Origin: Bacteroidia bacterium | GTDB taxonomy: Bacteria > Bacteroidota > Bacteroidia > 2-12-FULL-35-15 | DNA length: 64,000 bases | Direction: 5' to 3' | NCBI GenBank assembly: GCA_030654175.1 | Contig: JAURXZ010000001.1 | Span: 124,001-188,000, forward strand | Shown: positions 10,701 to 17,675 of the stretch, piece after piece | How the letters are laid out: each line of letters opens with the position of its first letter | Numbering within the stretch: position 1 is the first letter of the stretch | Notes under the pieces: generated by a model | What the model was told of the DNA's origin: nothing | The model's database searches: none | Seen by the model: only the letters and a program-made list of their open reading frames with translations | Position numbers and translations under genes: made by a program

Positions 10701-12673
10701 GCAATAGCCGTTGCTGGTGGTTTACTGGATTTCATGTCAGGAGTAGTTTTTTCTTCTTTTGAATTGAAGTATTCATCAATGAGTTCATTTACCACTATCT
10801 GAACTGAATCTTTATGATAGTTTTCTATGGCACGATTATCAAGAATATTGGTAACAACATAATCCCGGAATCTGCTGATGTTATCTTCTATCTCTCCGGC
10901 ATACCCTCTTTGTTTACCCTTTTGCAGAATAATGGCAAAGAGGTCATCCTGAAAGATCAAGCTCTCGTCCTGAACCAATTTTTCAGCAAAAGTCATCTCT
11001 GCTTCCAGCTGCTCGATTTGTTCTTTGAGTGAGTTTTTCTGATCGTTCACACCTTTTTCACCTTTCAGGTTTTTTAATTCCTCTCGCAGCTCTTGTACTT
11101 TTTTCTTGCGTGGGTTTTCAATGTGATCCCTGAAATACTCCATTGATTCTACATAGCGGAAAGCAAGATCAATAACCGGAAGGTTTTTATCAAAGGCTTC
11201 CTGTGCGCTGAATGGCCTTTTAAAACCTTGTGCTAAAAACTGCTCAATGATTTCTTTTTCTTCTTCGGGCGTGTGTAAGCGTTCAAATTCCAGTTTTGGA
11301 TTTTCCTTTGCTTTGGAAGTGGTGAAGGATTTATCTTCTAATGAATCAGTAGAGTTCTCATCGTCCTCTATTTCGCTTTCTTCTTGCGTTAAATCAATCT
11401 TATGGCCTTGTTTGATGATATTGGTCAGCCATTGGCTTAAAAACTGGTTCAGCTCCTTTTTACGCCTTAAATCCACATACTCTTTTCCGTCTCCCTGGTC
11501 GGGATATACCACTTGGTATCCGTACTGATCCTGAAAGGTCATTGCTTCTGCCATTTCCATTTCAGGAATAATGCGAATTTGCATATCAGGATCAGGAACC
11601 AAGTCGCCATTCTGCTCGAATAAATGCGAAAGCGCAATGAGGTAGTTTCCCTTTTTATCCTTGCCCAGGTAATCGAAATTCAAATCCATCAATCCTCCTT
11701 TGGGATCCTTCACAGATTTACCGCTATCCTTTCCTGCTTCGATGTGTTTTATCAAATCAGGGATAATCTGCATTAGCTTTTTATAAATGGCGCTGTAAGG
11801 CTGTGCAAGGGGTTTACCTGTCGAACGCTTTTCATACCGTTTAAAAGATTTGATGATCCGTTCATGGCTTCGCCACATATTTTCAATGGAACTACTGCCT
11901 AATTCGGGATAATTTTCTTTTAACCAGTTATCAAAAAGCTCTCGGCTTATGCTATCCGTTTTACCTGCGAACTCCGGTTTTCCAGCTGCCCATTTGTAGA
12001 ACTTTTGCAGGGCAAGGTTTTCTAACTCACGTTTTTTGTCGCCTTCCGTTTCGTAAATTTCTTCAGAGATTTCTGACGATTTTGGATTTAAACCTTTAAT
12101 AATGCTTGCTTTGTGAGTAGGCACTTTTTGTCCTTCGGGATAAATAATTTTCCCTTCATCAAACAGGGTGCGAGCCTCTTTGATATGAGTTTTTGGCAAA
12201 GCAGCAAGTGAGAGAAAGCGATCCCCAAACTCCTGACGTGCAAAATTGGTAGCAATAACTTCCGCTTTAGGTTTTGATGCTTCAAAGATGATGTAGTTTT
12301 TAATTTGCCCATCAGTGAGCGTAATCATTACAAAGCTGAACTCCCTGTTCTCAATATTGGTTCGTACAGCTTCAACAGAAGGGGACAGAAAAAGGTCGGG
12401 GCCATCGGTTGAAGTGGGAAGTGCTGCTTTCACCTTTTCTGCAAATTCCAATGCTTCCGGTGTACTATCTCCGTACCACATGGTTTTCATTTTACTATGC
12501 CTGAAACTCATTGCCCTTAGCTTGGGCTGAAGTTGTGGGGATGGCTCGGCATTAAACCGGATCTCAATCCCTCTTTGTTTTGGGTTTTCTGTAATAGCAA
12601 TAACTTCATCTGCCCATCGGTGGATAGATGCACTTTCACCCTTACCCGAAGTTTCCTGTTTTTTCCTGGTCAT
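7790..12673 (-). CDS. Giant N6-adenine DNA methyltransferase, polyvalent-protein type
   Basis: 1627 aa. The catalytic domain is at the far C-terminus: AdoMet motif I (LEPSVGTGNFLKYAP) near residue 1461, the catalytic NPPY (VIGNPPYGDF) near 1530, then GLLVFVVPSSFLS, typical of gamma-class N6-adenine methylases. Residues about 20-85 form a small module (GIEIRF...MSFRHSK...MWYG) resembling the FRWS/WYA module found at the N-termini of mobile-element polyvalent proteins. The middle ~1300 residues are helical and charged and carry no assigned catalytic motif. It is the first gene of the operon downstream of the 26-nt repeat array. Probable role: modification or protection of element DNA during transfer, together with the helicase (inference). 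Confidence 0.9.
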   Translation of the reverse strand: MTRKKQETSGKGESASIHRWADEVIAITENPKQRGIEIRFNAEPSPQLQPKLRAMSFRHSKMKTMWYGDSTPEALEFAEKVKAALPTSTDGPDLFLSPSVEAVRTNIENREFSFVMITLTDGQIKNYIIFEASKPKAEVIATNFARQEFGDRFLSLAALPKTHIKEARTLFDEGKIIYPEGQKVPTHKASIIKGLNPKSSEISEEIYETEGDKKRELENLALQKFYKWAAGKPEFAGKTDSISRELFDNWLKENYPELGSSSIENMWRSHERIIKSFKRYEKRSTGKPLAQPYSAIYKKLMQIIPDLIKHIEAGKDSGKSVKDPKGGLMDLNFDYLGKDKKGNYLIALSHLFEQNGDLVPDPDMQIRIIPEMEMAEAMTFQDQYGYQVVYPDQGDGKEYVDLRRKKELNQFLSQWLTNIIKQGHKIDLTQEESEIEDDENSTDSLEDKSFTTSKAKENPKLEFERLHTPEEEKEIIEQFLAQGFKRPFSAQEAFDKNLPVIDLAFRYVESMEYFRDHIENPRKKKVQELREELKNLKGEKGVNDQKNSLKEQIEQLEAEMTFAEKLVQDESLIFQDDLFAIILQKGKQRGYAGEIEDNISRFRDYVVTNILDNRAIENYHKDSVQIVVNELIDEYFNSKEEKTTPDMKSSKPPATAIAEDLKTGDTFLPNVLVPVGTTEPFLSHNFQLFDMKSVLKTNFPHLLKINEKNLSKASALEMFELVQMAHPTDYGIDVSRMKMLEEWEKRGRELFEELGFPTDNIYPYINLYLGYESIEPLGEILSDNNKEGNEWWAVAEHCRPIADAKKALEIIQHQIQKQKNEKKGLINPKTNKPKLEYKQLAQDIDHTVENLEDSKEVIQHYIDNPLEASHSKKVEKKSKDPLTNDSGVYTEKTAGKNYERIEIPMPKAGQYEAVIKIVKTSDNDYKIGIDASKKFGDYNGMMYGPSEDGQPYASREAALKGALKEHELKLELLLIAKDSSFGNEEKKIKNLTVALEAVRDFAKENDVVLDKPKVPGEEISLKEIHLSEKENYSKALVVNTWQEANDFIKNKKWNNDTVYFKVVWKDGETFERKLDQLNAQLYEKKPNPLSDFVYQYNLTISQMKPLKGYHLKDTDISNAAKIVEGYSFSDKKSSSKEITVELDEIVPVPGVDVDFGHLSTAGERNRISAETYKQISKLLQNSKTDLFYYKDAAWTIVKGSTHAILELPEMISNAKSYYEKVYKTSAAYLKKQGKETGIIKGLEAAYWTKEDNKYPQNKAFVNRMEFNQSRLRKAIEDKLEKLPLDTLQNIADELSKKFGERRAFDTYEKGYVTIGKTGDKRKATLIAIYVDNMIVDNDLTDKDDYPVMTFMVDLLFADSQKFVDLPQHIEKQGPSKMKKQSQHELNKEIEAFIEKKDKEGSSFNEEEKNYIRQYTGSGGLIKEGAAGRGVLYEYYTPDVVVQKMWGMAFKYGYDGGSVLEPSVGTGNFLKYAPKDAIVFGFETNHFSARIAQILYPNAHIHEKSFESLFFAGNIHLKDDFDHPLYSLVIGNPPYGDFTGKYAGMGEKKWTGATEYDQYFILRGLDLLKKGGLLVFVVPSSFLSYNVKSAKVKEKIASKVDLMDAYRLPIRTFDTTDIGTDILLLRKK

Positions 12674-12700
12674 TAACTCACATTGTAAAAATTGTCAATC

Positions 12701-13114
12701 GAACTTTTTTGCAAATTCCCAAAGAATTTTTTCTGCGGTTCTTAAGGGCTTGAAAAAAAATTCTCTTTAAAGAAATTCTAAATTCAGCTCCTTATAGGAC
12801 TTTAATTTTCCCCGGTCGTATAAGACCTCTTGAAAACACTGGTTCTTTAAAGGCTTTTGTTTTCTATGGCTCTTAAGGGCTTGAAAAAAACTCTCTTTAA
12901 AGAAGTTTATAAATTCAGCTCCTTATAGGGCTTTAGTTTTCTCAGGTCGTATAGGACTTTTAAAAACTCGGCTTCTTAAGAACTTTACTTTTCTCAGGTC
13001 GTATAGGAACTTTAAAAATTCAGCTCCTTAAGGACTTTAGTTTTTTCAGGTCTTATAGTAGCTGAGAAAATTCGGCTTGTTAAGGACTTTCGTTTTCTCC
13101 GGTTCTAAATGACT
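12701..13114. repeat. Noncoding array of ~26-nt imperfect tandem repeats
   Basis: About 15 degenerate copies of a ~26-nt unit, approximate consensus CTCAGGTCNTATAGGACTTT plus a T- or A-rich tail. Two alternating variants (CAGCTCCTTATAGGACTTTA and CAGGTCGTATAGGACTTTTA) give an apparent 51-53 nt higher-order period, with clear units at 12831-12881, 12959-13011, 13012-13063 and 13064-13114. The 12751-12830 and 12882-12958 blocks are three sub-units long. No credible ORF crosses it. It lies directly upstream of the methylase gene. Candidate functions are iterons or origin, oriT, or a structured leader; the sequence alone does not decide. Confidence 0.85.
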
Positions 13115-13390
13115 TTTGCGAGGTAAAATTATTGGGAGATAATGCTGTATTTTTAGTGGTAATTTGTCGGTAGAAACAAGTTTTACAAAACTGAGAAAGT
13201 GTCTATTGCCGTAGATATGGAAAATCAAGTAGTTCCATTGGTTTTGTTAAAAAAGAGTCTTTTGAAAAAGGCGACAAGTTTATTTTTTGATGGTAAGTGC
13301 CATGCCCACTTAAAAAATGGATCGTCATTGGCTTCCTGGAAGGTCGGGGTACATTATATAATTGCAAAATCGTTTTTGCTTCCGCTACTG
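13115..13390. other. Spacer between repeat array and small membrane-protein gene
   Basis: AT-rich stretch with only short opposing frames: a 63-codon minus frame at 13203-13394 that begins with TTG, and a 72-codon plus frame at 13199-13417. Neither resembles anything I know. I see no tRNA, terminator or palindrome of note. It may hold a promoter for the methylase operon, whose 5' leader would then include the repeat array. Confidence 0.4.
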
Positions 13391-13600
13391 TCAATGCTGT
13401 TTATTTTGACTTCCTAAATTAACTACAAACAACATTAACTGAAAACTCAGTTTCACCCGACCGATAATGTCGTTTGGTTTTTTTATCAGTATTTCTATGA
13501 TAATCAATGGTAGTAGGATAATAAAAACTACCGTCATTATCGTTTTATGGATTGTTCTATTTTTCATTTGTTTTGGATTTCTATAAAGTTTATGTGTCAT
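13391..13600 (-). CDS. Small single-span membrane protein, paralogue of the gene at 18,971-19,135
   Basis: 69 aa (alternative start MKNRTIHK at 13,567). One hydrophobic helix (TVVFIILLPLIIIEILI) is followed by DIIGRVKLSFQLMLFVVN. The second half matches the 54-aa protein encoded at 18,971-19,135 (FIIIEELFRWLIALIGKIKLNYQFMMF): same IIIE, IG[RK][VI]KL[SN][FY]Q and M[LM]F spacing. Conservation between two distant copies in the same element is the main evidence that this short gene is real. Function unknown. Confidence 0.6.
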   Translation of the reverse strand: MTHKLYRNPKQMKNRTIHKTIMTVVFIILLPLIIIEILIKKPNDIIGRVKLSFQLMLFVVNLGSQNKQH

Positions 13601-13616
13601 GCTGGAGTGGTATCTC

Positions 13617-13949
13617 TTACCTCTTTTTTAATTTTCGTAACTTCTGTTCTCTTTTTAATTTTCTATAAATTTCATCTCGCAAGTCATTCAATGGCTCACA
13701 ACGATCTTCTCCTAAAAAATCAATGCTCATTACTTTCTCCGACCAATTCAAAAATTCTTCAAACAGCTTTTCTTCTTTTTCACTATCACCAAACCCCATT
13801 AACTTAAATATAGTTTCACCCATATATAGGTCGAAGTTGAGAGAATCCAAACCTGCCTTTAAAAGTCCCTGGATAAGGCGGTAGCTTACCAAATGATCCC
13901 TCAAAAGGGACATAATCAAGTCTTTTTCTGAAAGTGGGATTGTCTTCAT
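13617..13949 (-). CDS. Hypothetical small helical protein
   Basis: 110 aa, soluble, mostly helical, with a strongly basic C-terminal tail (EIYRKLKREQKLRKLKKR) that could bind nucleic acid. No domain recognised. It is read leftward from the AT-rich divergent region shared with the XRE-type regulator gene at 14,139, so it may be controlled by that regulator. The start at 13,949 is the only Met at the head of the frame. Confidence 0.65.
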   Translation of the reverse strand: MKTIPLSEKDLIMSLLRDHLVSYRLIQGLLKAGLDSLNFDLYMGETIFKLMGFGDSEKEEKLFEEFLNWSEKVMSIDFLGEDRCEPLNDLRDEIYRKLKREQKLRKLKKR

Positions 13950-14030
13950 AAGTAAATTATTTTACTTTATTAACAAATAAATTATTCTATAATGCAATTT
14001 GCAGCAAAGATAAATAAATTTACTTTATAA
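13950..14030. promoter_or_regulatory. Divergent regulatory region with repeated TTTACTTTAT motif
   Basis: AAGTAAA (13950-13956) and TTTACTT (13961-13967) form a 7-bp inverted repeat around a 4-nt spacer directly in front of the leftward gene. TTACTTTAT recurs near 14020-14028, and AAATAAATT occurs twice nearby. Paired symmetric motifs between a small gene and a divergent HTH regulator gene are what an operator would look like. No binding data; inferred. Confidence 0.35.
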
Positions 14031-14138
14031 CATAGTATTGATACTTGAAAACTATATATATTATGTTATTATGCAATACATCATGTTTTTTGTATCCAAT
14101 ATATTTGTGGGCTTATCACTATAATTTGATAACCCATT

Positions 14139-14357
14139 ATGAAAAAAAGAAACTTCAATAGAATTAAACTTGCATTAGTTGAAAAGGAAAAAAGTAACAA
14201 ATGGTTAGCCTCTAAACTGAATGTAAACGAGGCCACTGTTTCAAAATGGTGTACAAATACAGTTCAACCTTCTGTTGAATCATTTTATAAAATTGCTGAA
14301 ATACTTGATGTTGAAGTCAGGAAACTATTTGTTCCGACTAAAGAGAAGGATGAATAG
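14139..14357 (+). CDS. XRE/Cro-type helix-turn-helix regulator
   Basis: 72 aa, essentially one HTH domain: WLASKLNVNEATVSKWCTN (residues about 22-40) carries the Q/W-LA...V....VSKW pattern of Cro/C1 proteins, followed by the helix SVESFYKIAEILDVEVRKLF typical of this family. It is short and lacks a sensor domain, so autoregulation or control of the divergent leftward genes is likely. It is the only rightward gene inside this part of the element and overlaps nothing. Its stop lies 4 nt from the end of the convergent gene at 14,362. Confidence 0.85.
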   Translation: MKKRNFNRIKLALVEKEKSNKWLASKLNVNEATVSKWCTNTVQPSVESFYKIAEILDVEVRKLFVPTKEKDE

Positions 14358-14361
14358 TAAT

Positions 14362-14787
14362 TCAATTCAGCTGTAATTCCAACTTTAATCCTTCAATAAT
14401 TTTCTTCGTAATGGCTTTGGTGTTAGAGGTTTTGGCGGACACCTTATCTAAAATGCGGCTCACCCAAAGGTTATTTTTAACGAGTTCCACCATTTTCTTG
14501 TGACCTTCTCCTGCTTCTTTCCAGATGCGATACCTGTCCAATGACTGATTTAACTCTCCGTTAAAAATCATGCTCTCGAATAATACTGGTTTACCTTTGG
14601 GAGAATGGTTATGGTCAAGCACAAGGAATACGGTGGAGACTGTAATGGTGATCGCATAATCTTCTACAATAATATCATCTAATGCAACACGCCTATCCGT
14701 GTCTGTTAACAAGCGGTTCGCTTGATACATATCTTTTGCCGGAACGGGATTTTTGTCTTTATCAAGTATGTACCACATTGGTCTCAT
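14362..14787 (-). CDS. Conserved phage/ICE protein of unknown function
   Basis: 141 aa. It starts MRPMWYILDKDKNPVP and has the sequence of features TDTDRRVA, ITVSTVFLVLDHNHSPKGKP, VLFESMIFNGELNQSLDRY and EAGEGHKKMV. From memory, this combination (MWYILD..., STVFLGLDH..., LFETM[VI]FGG..., W.EAE.GH) marks a family very common in prophages and integrative elements and never functionally assigned. It lies 11 nt after the PDDEXK nuclease gene on the same strand. The family link supports the mobile nature of the region. Confidence 0.75.
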   Translation of the reverse strand: MRPMWYILDKDKNPVPAKDMYQANRLLTDTDRRVALDDIIVEDYAITITVSTVFLVLDHNHSPKGKPVLFESMIFNGELNQSLDRYRIWKEAGEGHKKMVELVKNNLWVSRILDKVSAKTSNTKAITKKIIEGLKLELQLN

Positions 14788-14798
14788 CGGAAGTGAGC

Positions 14799-15701
14799 TT
14801 ACTTATTATTTTCTATTTGTTTTTTTGAAATTTCTACCACTTGATGCAATTTTTGCTGCAATAATTTTTTGCTCGGTAGCTCGGTAAGATATTCTGCTAT
14901 TTTAATACCTGACTTGTGTAGCTGCAATAATTCTATTTGTTCTTTATTTCCCTCTGCACAAAGTAATAAACCTATTGGTGTTTTCTCTCCTGCCTGCATT
15001 TCGTTTTTCTCCAACCACCGCAGGTATAACTCCATTTGTGATTTGTAACCTGCTTTAAACTCGCCTAATTTCAGGTCTATGGCAATAAGACGTTTTAGCT
15101 TTCGGTGATAAAATAATAAATCCAATCTGAAATCTTTGCCATCTATTATCATTCGTTTTTGGCGTTCTACAAATGAGAAGCCTTGCCCAAGCTCCAGTAT
15201 AAAACCCTCTAACTCTCTTAAAATAGCATCCTCAAGGTTTTTTTCGCTGAATGTATTTTTCAAACCCAGGAAATCGAGAAAATAAGGATCTCTGAAAACC
15301 AAATCGGGAGTAAGTTTATCTTTATCTCTCAACTGTTTTATTTCTTGCTTTATCAGTTGACCGGGCTTTTTACTAATGGCGGTTCGCTCGTAAAGCATCC
15401 CATCTATTTTTTCACGAAGGGTTTTTACATTCCATTTTTCTATTCGACACATTTCGGCATAAAATTCACGTTGCAAGGGATGCTTTAATGGTATGAGAGC
15501 TACAAAATGTGTCCAACTCAATTGTCGTATTGCCGACACGACAATTTGTTCATCAGGAAAAACATTGTAAAACTGAATCATCCTACGGAGATTTTTTTCC
15601 TCAAAATTATTTCCATATTGGCTAACCAATTGTCGTGCCAACGAAACGACAATCTGTTTACCATATTCGGCACGTTTATTATGTAACAAATCAATACTCA
15701 T
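14799..15701 (-). CDS. PDDEXK-family nuclease (DUF1016/YhcG type), N-terminally shortened
   Basis: 300 aa from the first ATG. The N-terminal DUF1016 region starts at KRAEYGKQIVVSLARQL and contains LRRMIQFYNVFP and LSWTHFVALI. The C-terminal PDDEXK nuclease-like core includes DGKDFRLDLLFYHRKL and LIAIDLKLGEFK, then YLRWLEKNE. The family normally starts ~30-40 residues earlier. The same frame stays open upstream to about 15,787 and encodes matching residues (RLIEESKQYVAQTVNSTL, then LYWKIGKR) but contains no ATG, GTG or TTG before the stop. Either a non-canonical start is used or the N-terminus has been lost. Such genes are often horizontally transferred; a role in defence or DNA repair is suspected only. 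Confidence 0.85.
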   Translation of the reverse strand: MSIDLLHNKRAEYGKQIVVSLARQLVSQYGNNFEEKNLRRMIQFYNVFPDEQIVVSAIRQLSWTHFVALIPLKHPLQREFYAEMCRIEKWNVKTLREKIDGMLYERTAISKKPGQLIKQEIKQLRDKDKLTPDLVFRDPYFLDFLGLKNTFSEKNLEDAILRELEGFILELGQGFSFVERQKRMIIDGKDFRLDLLFYHRKLKRLIAIDLKLGEFKAGYKSQMELYLRWLEKNEMQAGEKTPIGLLLCAEGNKEQIELLQLHKSGIKIAEYLTELPSKKLLQQKLHQVVEISKKQIENNK

Positions 15702-15830
15702 TCGTTTGCCTATTTTCCAATATAATAAGGTAAGAGTAGAGTTTACAGTTTGAGCAACGTATTGTTTACTTTCTTCAATAAGCCTTGCAAAAATCGTAAA
15801 GGACTTATTTTAAGGGATAAAAATAAGCAA

Positions 15831-17000
15831 TTAAATAAATATGCTCTTTAGCCTTTGCATAGCTTTGGGTGTATAGCTGAAGCTCTCCCAACCTATTTTA
15901 AAAGCATTATTACCTACGTCTTTGCGAAGCTGAGCATTAGTTATGAGTTGGTCAGTTTTGTTAATCCAGTCTTCGTCCGAGGCTGCGATAAAGCCATTTT
16001 CAGCCTCTTTAACTATGTTGGTGAATGGAAAGATGTTTGGAACAATAGATGGGATCATGTTAGCGGAAAAATCAAGGTAACGATTCAATGATCTGCCGGA
16101 AGTATTATAAGTATTATCGGCAAGCGGAAGTAAGCCTATGTCAAAGGCAAGGCCGTTTAAACGTTGATGATATTCATGGAAGGGGACAGGCTTTTCATAG
16201 GTTATGCGAAGTTCATTGAATAACCCATACTGTTCAGCAATCTTTTTGGACCAGCCGAAAATTATTATTTCAATCTTGTCCATATGCTTATCCAGTAATG
16301 CAGCAATGGCTTTTTCAATTGTTTTAAGATCGTTTCCCTGGCTGGCATCCAGTATAATTCCAATTCTTACTTTATCGGTTGAGTTACGTTGTATTTGAGT
16401 AATTTCTTCAAAAGTGAAATTGGATAACAGGTTAGGAAAGCGCTCAAAATAAAGTAAAAATTCTTCATCATGTTTTTGCACCAGTTCATTATAATAATTC
16501 AGGATTTGGTTATTAGCAGCTGAAAGGATATCTACTTTTAATAAATTACTTACTAAAGTGTTTTTTAATTCAGGTTTCAATTTTTTAAAGTCCGGGTGAT
16601 ACTGAGGCAGCTCATGGTAATTCATTTCCATGTCCATCACAAACTCTATATCGTCATTAATCTCTCTCATACTTTTAATGATATACGCAGCATCCGTAAA
16701 CATTACCGGAAGCACTATATAATCTGCCCACTCCACCAAGCGAAAATCAACAGGGGTGTCGTAATCATCAAACAACTTATTAAAGTCCCATTTGTGGATA
16801 TGTCCGATAATTGCGGAATGCGTGTTTGTCCTGTTCAGCTCCAGAGCAGGTAAAATCATACGATAGTAACCTGTCTCATTCATACAAGGTGAAAGAAACA
16901 AAACGTGAATTTTATTATCATCCATATTAAATTGAGGATATTTTTCTTTGAAATTTTTTACCGTGTTTAAACGGGAATACAGTTCTTTTAAGGTTTTCAT
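15831..17000 (-). CDS. GT-B fold glycosyltransferase (group 1-like)
   Basis: About 389 aa. The N-terminal half starts a Rossmann-like unit at KIHVLFLSPCMNETGYYRMI. The C-terminal half has VRIGIILDASQGNDL, IEIIIFGWSKKIAEQYG, FDIGLLPLADNTYNTSGRSL and a terminal helix with ENGFIAASDEDWINKTDQLI, the order of a GT-B nucleotide-sugar binding domain. I chose the start at 17,000 (MKTLKELYSR), 4 nt after the upstream gene's stop; the longer frame to 17,096 would overlap that gene by 92 nt. No membrane segment. Acceptor unknown. Glycosyltransferases on mobile elements may modify DNA bases, surface glycans or proteins. Confidence 0.75.
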   Translation of the reverse strand: MKTLKELYSRLNTVKNFKEKYPQFNMDDNKIHVLFLSPCMNETGYYRMILPALELNRTNTHSAIIGHIHKWDFNKLFDDYDTPVDFRLVEWADYIVLPVMFTDAAYIIKSMREINDDIEFVMDMEMNYHELPQYHPDFKKLKPELKNTLVSNLLKVDILSAANNQILNYYNELVQKHDEEFLLYFERFPNLLSNFTFEEITQIQRNSTDKVRIGIILDASQGNDLKTIEKAIAALLDKHMDKIEIIIFGWSKKIAEQYGLFNELRITYEKPVPFHEYHQRLNGLAFDIGLLPLADNTYNTSGRSLNRYLDFSANMIPSIVPNIFPFTNIVKEAENGFIAASDEDWINKTDQLITNAQLRKDVGNNAFKIGWESFSYTPKAMQRLKSIFI

Positions 17001-17004
17001 AGTT

Positions 17005-17256
17005 TTAGTCGTTTTGTTTAATTCCATCGTAATAGCGTTCCAATTCCTCTCCACTATCTTTGATATAAATGATTGCTGTTTTTGCTTTAATTCCATAATA
17101 ATTGATACGGTTTCGTAACCGGTTCAGCCCTAATTGAGGATCCTTGTTTTTAGAAAATTGGTGTGTCCAATCAATTGAAAATAGAGTACGTGTATTGCCG
17201 TCAGCGAAATACACAACGCACTTGTAGTGCGAATCTTTAATAAGTTTCCAAGCCAT
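17005..17256 (-). CDS. Hypothetical protein (83 aa)
   Basis: Small, probably beta-rich (MAWKLIKDSHYKCVVYFADG; KAKTAIIYIKDSGEELERY). The ending with a strand, Lys-Thr-Ala and a tyrosine pair resembles small element proteins that form a beta sheet, but I cannot name a family. Its first base overlaps the last base of the 135-aa gene, and the glycosyltransferase starts 4 nt after its stop, so the three are one transcriptional unit. Confidence 0.65.
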   Translation of the reverse strand: MAWKLIKDSHYKCVVYFADGNTRTLFSIDWTHQFSKNKDPQLGLNRLRNRINYYGIKAKTAIIYIKDSGEELERYYDGIKQND

Positions 17257-17663
17257 TATTTAGTTATATAAAATTGGGTTAATAAATCGAGCGTTGGGAT
17301 TCGTTTTTTGTATTTAGTTTCATCGTAAAGATGTGCGCCCAGCTCGCTTTTGGTTTCGCATATTACTACGTTGAGTTTAGAAAGTTCTATCTGATGGTCT
17401 TTCGAGAGTTGCACTAAATAATCATAAACAGCAATTGTTTTACTTTCATCATAATCCTTTCCGAAAAACTCTACGATAGATTTCAAACTAAGAGTTTTAA
17501 TGTACTTGTGTTGCTCATAGAGATGAACAGAAACTTTTCCGATAATGATATTGATGACCAGTTTTGCTTTTACCGGATCAATATTTTCTTCAGTTGATGT
17601 ATGAAGCAGAAACCGTTGAACTCGTTTGTTCGCCTGCTTTTCAATGTTAAAAATGTTTAGCAT
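17256..17663 (-). CDS. Hypothetical protein (135 aa)
   Basis: Soluble alpha/beta protein with no recognised motif (starts MLNIFNIEKQANKRVQRFLL). It is between the winged-helix initiator-like gene (12 nt upstream) and the 83-aa gene (1-nt overlap), consistent with tight operonic packing. The KTIAVYDYLVQLSKDHQIEL segment hints at a Rossmann-like or PIN-like beta-alpha unit, but the acidic residues expected of PIN nucleases are not evident. Confidence 0.65.
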   Translation of the reverse strand: MLNIFNIEKQANKRVQRFLLHTSTEENIDPVKAKLVINIIIGKVSVHLYEQHKYIKTLSLKSIVEFFGKDYDESKTIAVYDYLVQLSKDHQIELSKLNVVICETKSELGAHLYDETKYKKRIPTLDLLTQFYITK

Positions 17664-17675
17664 GATTTATTTTTT

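Noticed and set aside
2712-12673. DISARM- or BREX-type defence island
   Set aside because: Methylase plus helicase resembles such systems, but there is no DrmB/DrmC, PglZ, BrxC or other signature gene, and protein sizes and order fit polyvalent mobile-element proteins better.
12701-13114. CRISPR array
   Set aside because: Units are contiguous and degenerate, with no constant repeat/unique spacer alternation and no cas genes.
13046-13228. 60-codon minus frame running from the repeat array
   Set aside because: It is mostly repeat sequence, has no conserved feature and no proper start context.
13203-13394. 63-codon minus frame next to the small membrane-protein gene
   Set aside because: Starts with TTG and resembles nothing known. 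Kept only as a note in the spacer description.
17001-17096. N-terminal extension of the glycosyltransferase
   Set aside because: Would overlap the 83-aa gene by 92 nt; the Met at 17,000 lies 4 nt after that gene's stop.
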